From Orbaceae bacterium lpD04 (GTDB lineage: Bacteria; Pseudomonadota; Gammaproteobacteria; Enterobacterales; Orbaceae): a stretch of DNA of 64,000 nucleotides. Shown here in pieces: positions 49,839 to 59,688 of the stretch (position 1 is the stretch's first letter; each line of letters begins with the position of its first letter). The stretch lies in assembly GCA_036251935.1 (NCBI GenBank), contig CP133967.1, positions 2,303,488 to 2,367,487 of the forward strand. Reading direction: 5' to 3'. The notes beneath the pieces are model-generated. The model saw only the letters and a program-made list of their open reading frames with translations, was not told the origin of the DNA and ran no database searches. Made by a program: the position numbers and the translations under genes.

Positions 49839-51470
49839 ATGAGTGGTTCTTCAAGTCAGAAATTAGCCAGTTCCGAACGTAGTGATTCTTCAATAAGACA
49901 GCGAGCTAAAGCAGCCAAAACTGAAACTCCACTTGCTGATATTAAAGATAATTCTTTTTTTAAAGTTATTTTTTCAGACAGTCTCTCATTAGAGGAAAAA
50001 GTTGAAAATGTAACTAAAATTTTAGAATTTACCAATAATAAAGAGTTAGATCGGGCAAAAATTCAAGAGTTTGATACTTTTAAAGAGTATTTGCAATCTA
50101 TCTCAGAAGAGATGTCCAAACAACGTATAAAAATGACAGATACTGAAGTATTTGCTGAACTTCAAACTGTGTATTCTGATTTTAATAACGATCTAAATGA
50201 TTTTATCGACAAAATAAAACCATTAACAGAAATTACTGACGCCTTGTATAATTTGCGCCAAAATGGCGAAACGCGCAATGCGCTTGCACAAATAAAAGCA
50301 GACCAAGAGTGGGATCAGCTTAAAAATGAAGAAAAAGTTCAGCTTAAAAATGAGCTTGCCAGTTTAGAGACACAAATAGAGCAGCTACAACAAGAAATTT
50401 ATTTATTACAACAAGATAAAGGCTTTTTTGGTTTAGGCCAAATAAAAGCAGCATCAAAGGCAAAAATTCTCGCTAATGAAGATAAAATTGAAAAATCTAA
50501 ACAAAATATTGAGAGTAAAAACGCTAAATTAAACGCTCTTGAAAATGAAATTAAAGCTCATCAAGCTGATCGATCTAAATCAGTTGAAGTTGAAAAACTA
50601 AAAGAGTTACTTAATTTAACATCAGAAGAACATACTTTACGTCAATCAGAAATGGTTGAATCGGCATTAAAATTTGTTAATCAAGGAAAAGAACGATTTG
50701 GCGCGATCCGTGGTCATTTAGAAAAAATGGTTAAGCAAATTGAAGGGCTTGGTGACAATAACGGCAATATGATCCAAATTTATGCCATTATGAATGAAGC
50801 AACAAAGAAAGTTGAAAAAGTTCACCGGGAAGAAAGAAAAGAGATAGAAAGTAAAAATACTGGTGATAACTTACTTGAATCAATGAAAATTGATGAAACT
50901 TGCCGTAACCTCGATGAACACATTGATACGGTGTCAACAGCAACGATAGACACTATGCAAACCTATGGCGAATTAACAACTGAAGCAATTAAAATTCGTA
51001 ATATGCAAACCGCAACTAAAAAGCAAGTTGAAAGCGCAAGAGCAATGCACTCGAGAGGGATCGCCTCTGTTGCCTCACAACTAAGCGTGGTTGTAACAGC
51101 AGTCAATTCAGCTGCAATTAACGAAGCCCAATCAATGGCAGGCAATACCCTAGCTGAAATGGCTCGAGTAACAAACGATATCGCTAAAAATGAAGCTATT
51201 CGTATTGCAACTGGTCGTGATGATATCAATGCTGATTTAGAAATTATGCTGCAAAATTTAGCTGAATTTGGCGATACACAGCGAGAAGCGACTGAAATTA
51301 CCCGATCTGCACTCGAAACAATGCGTGCAAATTTAGATGAAATTGAAAAAATGGCGAAAGATGTGCAAACAGATACACGTGATTTTATCGCGGTAACAAG
51401 TGATGTCATATCAGAAAAAACTGAAACTAAGAAACCTGAGTCAAGCACTACTTCACCATTTAAACTATGA
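49839..51470 (+). CDS. coiled-coil protein of unknown function, first gene of AAA+ cassette
   Basis: 543 residues, cytosolic: no signal peptide and no membrane segment. Residues 1-35 are Ser/Lys-rich and probably disordered. A long coiled coil covers about 150-260 (NEEKVQLKNELASLETQIEQ onward). The C-terminal half (about 340-520) is almost entirely alpha-helical and Ala/Thr-rich (TVSTATIDTMQTYGELTTEA, then QSMAGNTLAEMARVTNDIA). That half loosely recalls TelA/KlaA toxic-anion-resistance proteins in layout only; I do not claim homology. A TAGGA lies eight bases before the start. The AAA+ gene follows after 17 bases, so it is a likely partner or substrate. Confidence 0.75.
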   Translation: MSGSSSQKLASSERSDSSIRQRAKAAKTETPLADIKDNSFFKVIFSDSLSLEEKVENVTKILEFTNNKELDRAKIQEFDTFKEYLQSISEEMSKQRIKMTDTEVFAELQTVYSDFNNDLNDFIDKIKPLTEITDALYNLRQNGETRNALAQIKADQEWDQLKNEEKVQLKNELASLETQIEQLQQEIYLLQQDKGFFGLGQIKAASKAKILANEDKIEKSKQNIESKNAKLNALENEIKAHQADRSKSVEVEKLKELLNLTSEEHTLRQSEMVESALKFVNQGKERFGAIRGHLEKMVKQIEGLGDNNGNMIQIYAIMNEATKKVEKVHREERKEIESKNTGDNLLESMKIDETCRNLDEHIDTVSTATIDTMQTYGELTTEAIKIRNMQTATKKQVESARAMHSRGIASVASQLSVVVTAVNSAAINEAQSMAGNTLAEMARVTNDIAKNEAIRIATGRDDINADLEIMLQNLAEFGDTQREATEITRSALETMRANLDEIEKMAKDVQTDTRDFIAVTSDVISEKTETKKPESSTTSPFKL

Positions 51471-51487
51471 TATAAAAGGAATTAATC

Positions 51488-53617
51488 ATGTATTTAATCA
51501 GAGGACGTGAATATCTGGCTAAACATCCCAATTATAGCTTAGTCGGTAGGGAAAATGATCTCGAGCGAATATCATCTATCTTGATTCGGCGCTCATCTAA
51601 TTCTCTATTACTAAGTGGCCCAAACGGCGTTGGAACGTCTTGGCTAACATTAGGTTTACAAGCAGCAAAAGCGAATATTGATACGCCATTTGACCTAATT
51701 GTTAAAAAACTATTTTGGTTAAATACCGATGCCCTTTTTTCTAGTGGTGATAGTGCAAAAATTAATAATGAATTTCAAAATATTCTAAAAAAATTAACCC
51801 AAACATCGGAGTCGGTATTAATTATTAGTGATACGGCTAATTTTTTAGAGGCAGCGAATAATACTGGAAATGCCCATTTTATTAATGCGTTGAATAATGC
51901 AGATAAATTAGATAATTTTCAGGTTATTCTTGAAGTTCGTGATGAAAAATTAAGTAGCGTATTAAAAGCAAGCACCAATATGTCTGAGCTCTACACTCTT
52001 TATGACGTAAAAGAGCCGACAGGTGATAATTTAAATGCAATTGTTACCAATGTATCAAAACAACTTGCGATGTATCATAAAATTAATATTGATATATCAG
52101 CAATTGATGAAGCAATTCATTTAACCAGCAAATATCGTGATAGTTTAGGACTAGGTGGTGCACAGCCACAACGAGCTATTTCATTACTTGATAGAGCATT
52201 AGCGAGTTATCGTCAATTCACGCATAAACAGCATCCTAAAATAGCTGAGCTTACCGCTTTAATTGCGAAAACAACAGATGAGACAGCGCGCTTAGAATTA
52301 CAACACCAGCTAAAACAATGGCAACAAGATTGGCAAGAGCTTAAAGCCGAAATAAGTAAAACTTACCAATACCAACGCGACGCCGAATCGCTGCGATTTA
52401 AACTACAAGATGAAATTACAGCATTACAAGAAGAAGAGAAAAATAATCAAACCGCAGAGTCTTCGTCTATTAAAACCTTTGCGCAGCTTACCGCAGGAGG
52501 ATTTGATTCACCGGCAATCACTGAACTCAAAGAAAAAATCCGTCAAATTGATAGTGAAATTAGCCAAAATAATGAGCGACACAATCAATTAGTTATGTTA
52601 GCAAACAAAGACTTACGCTTAATGCGTCAAAACGTTATTTCCGAATTTAGTCAAATATCAGGCATAGCAGCAAATAAACTCGATGAAAATGAAGTTGAAA
52701 ACCTTATCAATCTAGAAAAGAACTTGTTAACACGAATTTATGGACAAGATAGCATCGTTAAACATGTGGCAAATGCTGTCAAAGTGTCTAAAGTCGATAC
52801 GATTGATGAAGCTGGCCCTGCTATCTCTTATCTATTCTTAGGCCCATCTGGTGTGGGTAAAACTGAAATGGCAAAAGCATTAGCGCAATATGTATATGGT
52901 GATGAAAAATCATTAGTTCGCTTTGATATGTCAGAGTATATGGAAAAACATGCTGTTGCAAAATTAATCGGTGCCCCACCAGGTTATGAAGGCTTTGAAG
53001 CTGGTGGTATTTTAACAAATTCAGTAAGAAAAAGACCCGTTGGCGTTTACCTATTTGATGAGATAGAAAAAGCGCATCCTGACGTATTCAATATCTTCTT
53101 ACAAATCTTATCTGATGGTAGGCTAACTGATAATGTTGGTAGAACAGTAGATTTTTCAGACATCATGATTATTATGACGTCAAATATCGGCCAGCAATAT
53201 TATTTAAATACTGAATTATCAGATGATAATGCTAAAGAACTCGCATCAAGTGAATTAAATAATACTTATCGTTCCGAGTTACTTAACCGCTTTAATGGTC
53301 GTGAAAATATTCTGCACTTTAAACGCTTACCACTAACCGTCATTGAACGCATTATTCGCCGTGAAATAACCAAACTCAATCAGTCATATCAAGCGAGAGG
53401 ATTATCAATTGAGATGAACGATTCGTGCATTAGTGCATTTTGTTATGACCATTATGATTTAATTCGGGGCGCAAGAGGATTGCCAGGTTATATCAAGACT
53501 AATATCCGGCCAATTATCGTGAATCATATTTTGCATCACCCTAATGATACTGGTAGATTTAATGCCTTATATAATAAAGATTCACATAAATTTGAGATTA
53601 CTTTCAGCCCAAATTAA
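51488..53617 (+). CDS. HSP100/Clp-like double AAA+ ATPase with degenerate first domain
   Basis: 709 residues without the Clp N-domain. AAA domain 1 (about 20-250) has GPNGVGTS at 44-51, in which the P-loop lysine is replaced, and SVLIISDT instead of a D-E Walker B, so it should not hydrolyse ATP. A coiled-coil middle region spans about 250-400. AAA domain 2 is intact: GPSGVGKT from 452, pore loop GYEGFE near 499, LFDEIEKAHPDVF near 522, sensor 1 TSN, and a GARG sensor 2. No IGF/IGL-type ClpP loop is evident, so unfolding or remodelling rather than proteolysis is inferred. It is distinct from ClpB and from TssH by the missing N-domain. Confidence 0.85.
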   Translation: MYLIRGREYLAKHPNYSLVGRENDLERISSILIRRSSNSLLLSGPNGVGTSWLTLGLQAAKANIDTPFDLIVKKLFWLNTDALFSSGDSAKINNEFQNILKKLTQTSESVLIISDTANFLEAANNTGNAHFINALNNADKLDNFQVILEVRDEKLSSVLKASTNMSELYTLYDVKEPTGDNLNAIVTNVSKQLAMYHKINIDISAIDEAIHLTSKYRDSLGLGGAQPQRAISLLDRALASYRQFTHKQHPKIAELTALIAKTTDETARLELQHQLKQWQQDWQELKAEISKTYQYQRDAESLRFKLQDEITALQEEEKNNQTAESSSIKTFAQLTAGGFDSPAITELKEKIRQIDSEISQNNERHNQLVMLANKDLRLMRQNVISEFSQISGIAANKLDENEVENLINLEKNLLTRIYGQDSIVKHVANAVKVSKVDTIDEAGPAISYLFLGPSGVGKTEMAKALAQYVYGDEKSLVRFDMSEYMEKHAVAKLIGAPPGYEGFEAGGILTNSVRKRPVGVYLFDEIEKAHPDVFNIFLQILSDGRLTDNVGRTVDFSDIMIIMTSNIGQQYYLNTELSDDNAKELASSELNNTYRSELLNRFNGRENILHFKRLPLTVIERIIRREITKLNQSYQARGLSIEMNDSCISAFCYDHYDLIRGARGLPGYIKTNIRPIIVNHILHHPNDTGRFNALYNKDSHKFEITFSPN

Positions 53618-53632
53618 CAAGGAATAACGTGA

Positions 53633-54238
53633 ATGAGCGAACCACGCAATTTTTTGCAACAACTCATGTCTAAAGTTGAATTTATAACCAGCAAAGCGAG
53701 CTTGATTATTAATTTGGTTAAATGGTTATGGGGAAAGGTTTATATCATTTTAGGCTGGTATAAAAAATGGTGGGTAAAATTTACTTATAATAAATACGAT
53801 GAATTTGTATATAAACGAGGCGTTGCAATGCTAATTGTAACGCTATTAATACCAATAGCTATCTATTTTGTTTTACTCACTGGCTATTACTTTGCTACCT
53901 ATAAAAAAGAAGTGATTTACCTTAACCACTCTGAAGAGCTCTACCCTGCTGAAAATATTTGGGGTGTTAGAGGATGCTATTCGGATCATTGTGATAGTGA
54001 ATCATCTATTTATTTTAGAATAAAACCATCTGTTTTTCATCATATGTGGAATATGATACATCATGGCAATATATTCTTACCCGATAGCATTGGCGCAAGT
54101 GTGCCGACTGGCTTAACCCAATGTGAAGTTATTTCTTATGGAATGCGTATGCGCATGACAATGTATTTTAATATTTACCCAAATATATTGCATATTAGCT
54201 GCCAAAATAATGCACTTACTAGCCCCAAATTGGACTAG
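53633..54238 (+). CDS. single-pass membrane protein, third gene of AAA+ cassette
   Basis: 201 residues. An amphipathic, Trp/Lys-rich N-terminal region (KWLWGKVYII, then YKKWWVKF) precedes one strong membrane segment (about 63-89). The C-terminal part (about 90-201) is predicted outside the cytoplasm and has four cysteines (C115, C120 and two further on), enough for two disulfides. AAGGA precedes the start, 15 bases after the AAA+ gene. I do not recognise a family. It could anchor the ATPase complex to the inner membrane. Confidence 0.7.
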   Translation: MSEPRNFLQQLMSKVEFITSKASLIINLVKWLWGKVYIILGWYKKWWVKFTYNKYDEFVYKRGVAMLIVTLLIPIAIYFVLLTGYYFATYKKEVIYLNHSEELYPAENIWGVRGCYSDHCDSESSIYFRIKPSVFHHMWNMIHHGNIFLPDSIGASVPTGLTQCEVISYGMRMRMTMYFNIYPNILHISCQNNALTSPKLD

Positions 54239-54378
54239 TAGTATTATTATCATTCAAACTCCTATTTCTATTTTATTGGCATCTTAAATCGATGCCTTTA
54301 GATCCTTTATAAAATAATACTCGGCTATTTTTCACTAACTTGGTTATAATGGCTTTTTTATCTATGATCCATAAACTT

Positions 54379-55563
54379 ATGCTATCTAAAATTGTCATTA
54401 TTGGCGCTGGCGCTGCCGGCCTATTTTGTGCAAGCCGACTTGGCCTGCGAGGCTTTGATGTTACTGTCATTGATAATGGCAAAAAAGTTGGCCGTAAAAT
54501 TTTAATGTCTGGGGGCGGTTACTGCAATTTCACCAATCTTAATGTTGATGCAAATCATTACCTTTCACAAAATAATCACTTTTGTAAATCTGCTTTAAAA
54601 CGCTTTAGCCAATGGGACTTTATTCATTTAGTCAGCCAATATAATCTCGCTTATCATGAGAAAGAACAAGGTCAGCTTTTTTGTGATAATAGCGCGCAAG
54701 ATATTGTTAACGTATTAATCAATGAATGTCAAAAAGGTAAGGTTAAATTTAAATTACAAACAGAGTTATACGATATTAATCAAACTGACAATAAATTTGT
54801 GCTTGATACAAACCAAGGTCAAATTACCGCAGACAAAGTGATTATTGCAACTGGTGGGCTGTCAATGCCAAAACTGGGTACCACACCAATTGGTTATAAA
54901 ATTGCAGAAAAGTTTAACTTACCTGTTGTGCCTGTTCGAGCAGGACTTGTACCATTTACCTTGCAACAATCGTTACTTGATATATTATCGCCGCTTGCGG
55001 GGATCTCTGTTTTTGCTAATGTCTCGACAGTAAAAAGTAGCTTTAATGGTAATATTCTCTTTACTCATCGTGGCTTATCTGGCCCTGCTATATTACAAAT
55101 ATCAAGCTATTGGCAACAAGGTGAAGCAATTAGCATCAACTTGCTACCGAATGAAGATCTTGCACTATTTTTTACAACCCAGCGCGAGCAAGCAAGTAAC
55201 CAACTACTTAAAACGATTTTAGCTAAGCTATTACCTAAACGGCTAATAGAAAGCCTTATTGAGTTACAAATTATTCCTGATGTTGTATTAAAACAGTTAA
55301 GTGCTCGGCAGCAACAAATATTAATCGAGCACCTAACAAATTGGCAGATCATACCAAATGGTACCGAAGGTTATCGCACCGCCGAAGTGACATTAGGTGG
55401 AATAGCAACAGATGCACTCTCATCTAAAACGATGGAAGTTAAATCGGTGCCGAATCTCTATGTTATTGGCGAAGTAATGGATGTTACAGGCTGGCTAGGT
55501 GGGTATAATTTTCAATGGGCTTGGAGTAGCGCTTATGCTTGCGCGGTGGAAATGAAAGATTAA
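54379..55563 (+). CDS. yhiN: HI0933/YhiN-family flavoprotein
   Basis: FAD/NAD(P)-dependent oxidoreductase-like protein of unknown substrate. KIVIIGAGAAGLFCASRLG is the dinucleotide-binding motif and KKVGRKILMSGGGYCNFTN is the family hallmark; the C-terminal TGWLGGYNFQWAWSSAYACA matches YhiN. The start is set at 54379 (MLSKI, 394 residues) because a TATAAT at 54345-54350 overlaps the longer reading from 54340; 54364 is another option. Convergent with rplS across a shared hairpin. Confidence 0.88.
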   Translation: MLSKIVIIGAGAAGLFCASRLGLRGFDVTVIDNGKKVGRKILMSGGGYCNFTNLNVDANHYLSQNNHFCKSALKRFSQWDFIHLVSQYNLAYHEKEQGQLFCDNSAQDIVNVLINECQKGKVKFKLQTELYDINQTDNKFVLDTNQGQITADKVIIATGGLSMPKLGTTPIGYKIAEKFNLPVVPVRAGLVPFTLQQSLLDILSPLAGISVFANVSTVKSSFNGNILFTHRGLSGPAILQISSYWQQGEAISINLLPNEDLALFFTTQREQASNQLLKTILAKLLPKRLIESLIELQIIPDVVLKQLSARQQQILIEHLTNWQIIPNGTEGYRTAEVTLGGIATDALSSKTMEVKSVPNLYVIGEVMDVTGWLGGYNFQWAWSSAYACAVEMKD

Positions 55564-55568
55564 AAAGT

Positions 55569-55595
55569 AAATCAGCGACAAAATGTCGCTGATTT
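55569..55595. terminator. bidirectional terminator between yhiN and rplS
   Basis: AAATCAGCGACA and TGTCGCTGATTT form a 12-base-pair stem with an AAA loop, placed between two converging genes. Tails are T-rich on both sides but not perfect U-runs. Confidence 0.7.
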
Positions 55596-55622
55596 GAGAA
55601 GTTTTTGAGCTTACAACTTAAC

Positions 55623-55973
55623 TTAGTTAAGACGCTCTTTGATACGAGCCGCTTTACCACGAAGTTCACGTAAGTAGTATAGTTTAGCTTGACGCACTTC
55701 ACCACGACGTTTCACGCTGATTGAATCAATAACTGGTGAGTGAGTTTGGAATACACGTTCAACACCTTCATTGTTAGAAATTTTACGAACAGTGAATGCA
55801 GAGTGTAAACCACGGTTACGAATAGCGATAACAACACCTTCGTAAGCCTGAAGACGTTTCTTATTACCTTCAACAACCCATACTTTTACTTCAACGGTAT
55901 CACCCGGACGAAAAGCAGGAATGTCTTTTTTCATTTGTTCTTGTTCTATTTGCTGAATAATTGCATTTTTCAT
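55623..55973 (-). CDS. rplS: 50S ribosomal protein L19
   Basis: 116 residues at the 30S-50S interface. [32 protein letters not shown] and [14 protein letters not shown] are near-invariant. Last gene of the rpsP-rimM-trmD-rplS operon, 30 bases after trmD. Confidence 0.97.
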   Translation of the reverse strand: MKNAIIQQIEQEQMKKDIPAFRPGDTVEVKVWVVEGNKKRLQAYEGVVIAIRNRGLHSAFTVRKISNNEGVERVFQTHSPVIDSISVKRRGEVRQAKLYYLRELRGKAARIKERLN

Positions 55974-56003
55974 ATTAATTCTCTTCCTAGGTACACTGAA
56001 ATC

Positions 56004-56756
56004 CTAGTTACATTGTTTATCACTGTATTCACGTTTGAACTCAGTAAGTAAACGCTGTTCTTCGTCAGTCAGAGCTAGATTATTTAGAAGATCTTCTCTT
56101 CTAAGCCAAGTCCGTCCTAGTGATTGTTTTAACCGCCAGAGACGAATTTCTTCATGGTGACCGGACATTAATATATCAGGCACCGCCATTGCATCTAACA
56201 CTTCAGGCCGGGTATAGTGTGGACAATCGAGCAAGCCGTTAGCAAAAGAATCTTCTTCTGCTGAAGCTGCATGATGTAATACACCAGGTATAAACCTTGC
56301 GATTGCATCAACAATTACCATCGCTGGCAATTCTCCGCCACTTAACACATAATCCCCGATTGACCATTCTTCATCAATCTCAGTTTGGATTATCCGTTCA
56401 TCTATTCCCTCATATCGGCCGCAGACAAGAATAACCTTATCATGCTTAGATAACTCGTAAACACCTTTTTGATCGAGTTTACGCCCTTGTGGAGACAGGT
56501 AAATTACTTTTGTATCATCGCCAAGCTCACTCTTCGCGGCATGAATCGCATCACGTAAGGGTTGCACCATCATTAACATGCCTGGTCCCCCACCGTACGG
56601 CCTATCATCAACCGTTTTATGCTTATCATAAGCAAAGTCGCGTGGACTCCAATACTTAACGTCTAATAGATTGTTCTTAACTGCTCTACTCGTAACACCA
56701 TAATGAGTAATTGCTTGGAACATTTCAGGAAATAGGCTAATTATGCCAATTTTCAA
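56004..56756 (-). CDS. trmD: tRNA (guanine-N1-)-methyltransferase
   Basis: Makes m1G37 in tRNAs and guards against frameshifting. 250 residues. The knotted SAM site shows in [19 protein letters not shown] and [12 protein letters not shown]; the N-terminal [13 protein letters not shown] and [14 protein letters not shown] are signatures. Between rimM and rplS as in most bacteria. Confidence 0.97.
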   Translation of the reverse strand: MKIGIISLFPEMFQAITHYGVTSRAVKNNLLDVKYWSPRDFAYDKHKTVDDRPYGGGPGMLMMVQPLRDAIHAAKSELGDDTKVIYLSPQGRKLDQKGVYELSKHDKVILVCGRYEGIDERIIQTEIDEEWSIGDYVLSGGELPAMVIVDAIARFIPGVLHHAASAEEDSFANGLLDCPHYTRPEVLDAMAVPDILMSGHHEEIRLWRLKQSLGRTWLRREDLLNNLALTDEEQRLLTEFKREYSDKQCN

Positions 56757-56813
56757 TTTTTGCTCCTCAATACTTTTATGATACCTACTTGCTTTTTTGT
56801 ATTACCAAAAAAA

Positions 56814-57341
56814 CTAGAAAGCAGGATCCCAATCTATCGTGATCTGTTTCGCCGATAAATCAACTTGTTTAATAAATTGATCTTCAACAAACGGGATCAA
56901 ACGCTCTTTTGCACCAAATGCATCTTTTAAATTTGCTTTAACCACAAGCACATCATTAGAACCAGTTTCCATTAAATCAGTTACCTGACCTAAATCATAA
57001 CCATTAACTGTAACAACTTTACAGCCGATAAGATCCTTCCAATAAAAATCACCATCATTAAGACTCGGTAATTTGGTTGCATCAACATAAATTTCAAAAT
57101 TTGTTAATGTATTGGCATCGTCTCTATCATCAATACCTTTGATTTTCACAACGATATCTTGGTTATGCGGCTTAAAGCTTTCAACTACAACTTCTTGCCA
57201 TTCCCCTGCTTTTAAAATATACCAAGGTTTATAGTCAAAAAGACTATTTGGCTGCTCTGTAAATGAAAACACTCTTAGCCAACCACGAATGCCGTAACTT
57301 GAGCCAAGTTTGCCGACTATGATTAAGTTTTTAGAATTCAT
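56814..57341 (-). CDS. rimM: ribosome maturation factor RimM
   Basis: Binds S19 and helps 30S maturation. 175 residues with the N-terminal [20 protein letters not shown] and the PRC-barrel part ([34 protein letters not shown]). Between rpsP and trmD, 34 and 57 bases away. Confidence 0.95.
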   Translation of the reverse strand: MNSKNLIIVGKLGSSYGIRGWLRVFSFTEQPNSLFDYKPWYILKAGEWQEVVVESFKPHNQDIVVKIKGIDDRDDANTLTNFEIYVDATKLPSLNDGDFYWKDLIGCKVVTVNGYDLGQVTDLMETGSNDVLVVKANLKDAFGAKERLIPFVEDQFIKQVDLSAKQITIDWDPAF

Positions 57342-57375
57342 CTACATATCACTCTATAGCTGTTAGTCAAAAAGA

Positions 57376-57624
57376 TTAAGCAGCTTTTTGTGCTTGTTTG
57401 ATCAGTGTGTTAACACGATCAGATACAGTAGCACCTAAACCAACCCAGTGATTTACGCGATCAAGATCTAAACGTAATTCTTCTGCTTTACCTTGTGCAA
57501 TTGGGTTGAAAAAACCAACACGCTCAATAAAACGACCATCACGTGGGTTACGGCTATCAGTCACAACGACTTGATAAAATGGACGTTTTTTAGAACCGCC
57601 ACGAGCTAAACGAATAGTTACCAT
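57376..57624 (-). CDS. rpsP: 30S ribosomal protein S16
   Basis: 82 residues. [20 protein letters not shown] and [12 protein letters not shown] are diagnostic. First gene of the operon, with GAGGAAG ahead of its start. A long AT-rich region separates it from the divergent lysC. Confidence 0.97.
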   Translation of the reverse strand: MVTIRLARGGSKKRPFYQVVVTDSRNPRDGRFIERVGFFNPIAQGKAEELRLDLDRVNHWVGLGATVSDRVNTLIKQAQKAA

Positions 57625-57921
57625 AACTTCCTCTTAAAATTAAATTGTTTTTTTGCTTAACTTATTTCAGCTATTGCTTAATAGTATATTCCCTCTAAGC
57701 AAAATAGAAATAAAAGCCCCAAAATTATACTCTTTTTTAGAGGAAGTGCAATGGTTAATAGGAGCAATGATGAGAAGTAAAAAGATATCATGTTATTTTT
57801 TTAAAATTATTACAACATAATATTTTTTAATAACTGTCTACTTTAGCTAACTAAAGCTTGTACAATGAATCAATTATCGATTTTATAACAGCATTTTGCT
57901 AGCAACAATAATGGGGAAAAG
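57625..57921. other. rpsP/lysC divergent intergenic region
   Basis: About 297 AT-rich bases with promoters for both directions. A short TTTAGCTAACTAAAG inverted repeat lies near 57842-57856. It was checked for a lysine riboswitch because lysC follows; the conserved core is not there. No gene seen. Confidence 0.45.
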
Positions 57922-59292
57922 ATGAGCAGCTCGAATCAACAATGTGTTATCGCAAAATTTGGTGGCACCAGTGTTGCCGATTATCAAGCAATGCGTAATA
58001 GTGCCAATATTGTCATATCAAATCCTAATGTCAAAGTTGTCGTATTATCTGCATCAGCCGGAATTACTAATTTATTAGTCGCATTAGCTGAAGGCCGTGA
58101 ACTTGAAATTCGCAAGCAACATATCGCAAAAATTCAAGCTATTCAATACAACATACTTGAGCAGTTACCTGAAAACCCTGTACTTCGTGAAACGATAGAT
58201 CAAATCATCAGCAATATTGCAGCACTTGCCGAGGCGGCGAGCTTAGCCAATTCAGCCGCATTAACTGATGAGCTCGTTTGCCATGGTGAGTTAATGTCAT
58301 CACGATTATTTGTTGAGGTATTAAAAGAACAACAAAAAAATGCAATATGGTTTGATGTGCGTAAAGTGATGCGCACCGACAGCAAATTTGGTAAAGCATC
58401 ACCAAAAGTAGAAGAAATTAAGCAGCTTTGCTGTGCTCACTTAAAATCATTAAATAGTGATCAAATTATCGTGACACAAGGTTTTATTGGTAGTGAAAGC
58501 TCTGGTAAAACAACAACACTTGGTCGTGGTGGTAGTGATTATACCGCAGCGCTTCTTGGTGAGGCACTAAACGCTGCGCAAATTGATATTTGGACAGATG
58601 TTGCAGGTATTTACACAACCGACCCAAGAATCGCCCCTAATGCCAAACGTATTGATGAAATCACCTTTGCAGAAGCGGCTGAAATGGCAACATTTGGCGC
58701 AAAAGTATTACACCCAGCAACATTAGTTCCTGCTGTAAGAAGTAATATCCCTGTTTTTGTCGGCTCAAGTAAAGCACCAAATGACGGTGGCACAATTGTC
58801 TATAATGGGCATAACATCACTTCTAACCTGCCGTTATTTAGGGCGGTGACTTTACGCCGAAAACAAACTTTATTAACCCTACATAGCCTAAATATGCTTC
58901 ATGCCCAAGGATTTTTAGCCAATGTATTTGCAATCCTTGCTAAACATAATATTTCGGTTGATTTAGTAACCACCTCAGAAGTTAGTGTTGCGGTAACTAT
59001 TGATACCGCTGGAACAAATACTGATGGTAGCAGTTTATTAACTAAAGAGCTTATTGATGAACTATCGATGGTATGCTGCGCTGAAATACAAGAAGATTTA
59101 GCGCTTGTTGCGCTTATTGGTAATAACTTGACGACAACAAAGGGAATGGCTAAACAAGTTTTTGACCAACTGGATCAGTTCAGTGTTCGCCTTGCCTGTT
59201 TTGGTGCCAGTACCCACAATATCTGCTTTTTAGTTAAAGGTAATGATGCCGAAAATATTGTGAAAATACTTCATCAAGTGATTTTTGAATAA
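57922..59292 (+). CDS. lysC: lysine-sensitive aspartokinase III
   Basis: Phosphorylates aspartate, first step toward lysine, methionine and threonine. 456 residues (E. coli LysC 449). FGGTSVADYQAMRNSA, LSASAGITNLLVALAEG, TTLGRGGSDYTAAL and the C-terminal ACT pair (HNISVDLVTTSEVSVA) show LysC rather than the ThrA/MetL fusions. Feedback inhibition by lysine is expected from the ACT domains. A good hairpin ends the gene. Confidence 0.95.
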   Translation: MSSSNQQCVIAKFGGTSVADYQAMRNSANIVISNPNVKVVVLSASAGITNLLVALAEGRELEIRKQHIAKIQAIQYNILEQLPENPVLRETIDQIISNIAALAEAASLANSAALTDELVCHGELMSSRLFVEVLKEQQKNAIWFDVRKVMRTDSKFGKASPKVEEIKQLCCAHLKSLNSDQIIVTQGFIGSESSGKTTTLGRGGSDYTAALLGEALNAAQIDIWTDVAGIYTTDPRIAPNAKRIDEITFAEAAEMATFGAKVLHPATLVPAVRSNIPVFVGSSKAPNDGGTIVYNGHNITSNLPLFRAVTLRRKQTLLTLHSLNMLHAQGFLANVFAILAKHNISVDLVTTSEVSVAVTIDTAGTNTDGSSLLTKELIDELSMVCCAEIQEDLALVALIGNNLTTTKGMAKQVFDQLDQFSVRLACFGASTHNICFLVKGNDAENIVKILHQVIFE

Positions 59293-59307
59293 TTCATTCA
59301 AAGCCTG

Positions 59308-59335
59308 TCAATGGGGGAAACCCCATTGATTAATT
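59308..59335 (+). terminator. hairpin terminator after lysC
   Basis: TCAATGGGG-GAAA-CCCCATTGA: nine base pairs capped by a GNRA tetraloop, 16 bases after the stop; tail is TTAATTGATTTT, so U-rich but interrupted. Confidence 0.65.
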
Positions 59336-59430
59336 GATTTTACCTATCGAACAAACCGTGAACAATAATTGAATTTTTTCTTTTATATCAATATACTACA
59401 AATCCAATTAATAGTAATGAGGAAAAAATT

Positions 59431-59676
59431 ATGGGTATTTTAAGTTGGGTGATTCTTGGGCTTATCGCTGGATTGTTAGCGAAATTTGTTATGCCAATTG
59501 GTGGCGTTGGAATTATTAAAACAATTATTTTAGGTATTGCTGGTGCACTTATTGGTGGTTATATCAGTACATTTTTCGGTTGGGGCAGCGTTACGGGCTT
59601 CAATTTACCAAGTTTAATTATCGCTGTAGTCGGTGCGATTATATTGATCTATGCTTATCGATTATTAAGAAAATAA
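59431..59676 (+). CDS. GlsB/YeaQ/YmgE-family small membrane protein
   Basis: 81 residues and almost all membrane: three hydrophobic segments with GLIAGLLAKFVMP, GIAGALIGGYIS and a final short basic tail, the pattern of the transglycosylase-associated/GlsB stress-response family. TGAGGAAAA precedes the start. Strong terminator follows. Function in the family is poorly known, usually stress-linked. Confidence 0.85.
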   Translation: MGILSWVILGLIAGLLAKFVMPIGGVGIIKTIILGIAGALIGGYISTFFGWGSVTGFNLPSLIIAVVGAIILIYAYRLLRK

Positions 59677-59688
59677 ACATGGTTCTTC

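Noticed and set aside
50963-51448. 161-codon open frame on the minus strand inside the coiled-coil gene
   Set aside because: It is the antisense shadow of a long Ala/Thr/Glu-rich coding region. It has no signal for translation, and the plus-strand gene has a good ribosome-binding site and operon context.
51488-53617. ClpB chaperone or TssH/ClpV of a type VI secretion system
   Set aside because: There is no N-terminal Clp domain, domain 1 lacks its catalytic residues, and no tss genes are nearby.
57625-57921. possible lysine riboswitch ahead of lysC
   Set aside because: A few bases (AGAGGAAGTGC, AGGAGCAATGATGAG) recall the L-box, but the rest is AT-rich without the conserved helices, and the space is too small for the full aptamer and expression platform.
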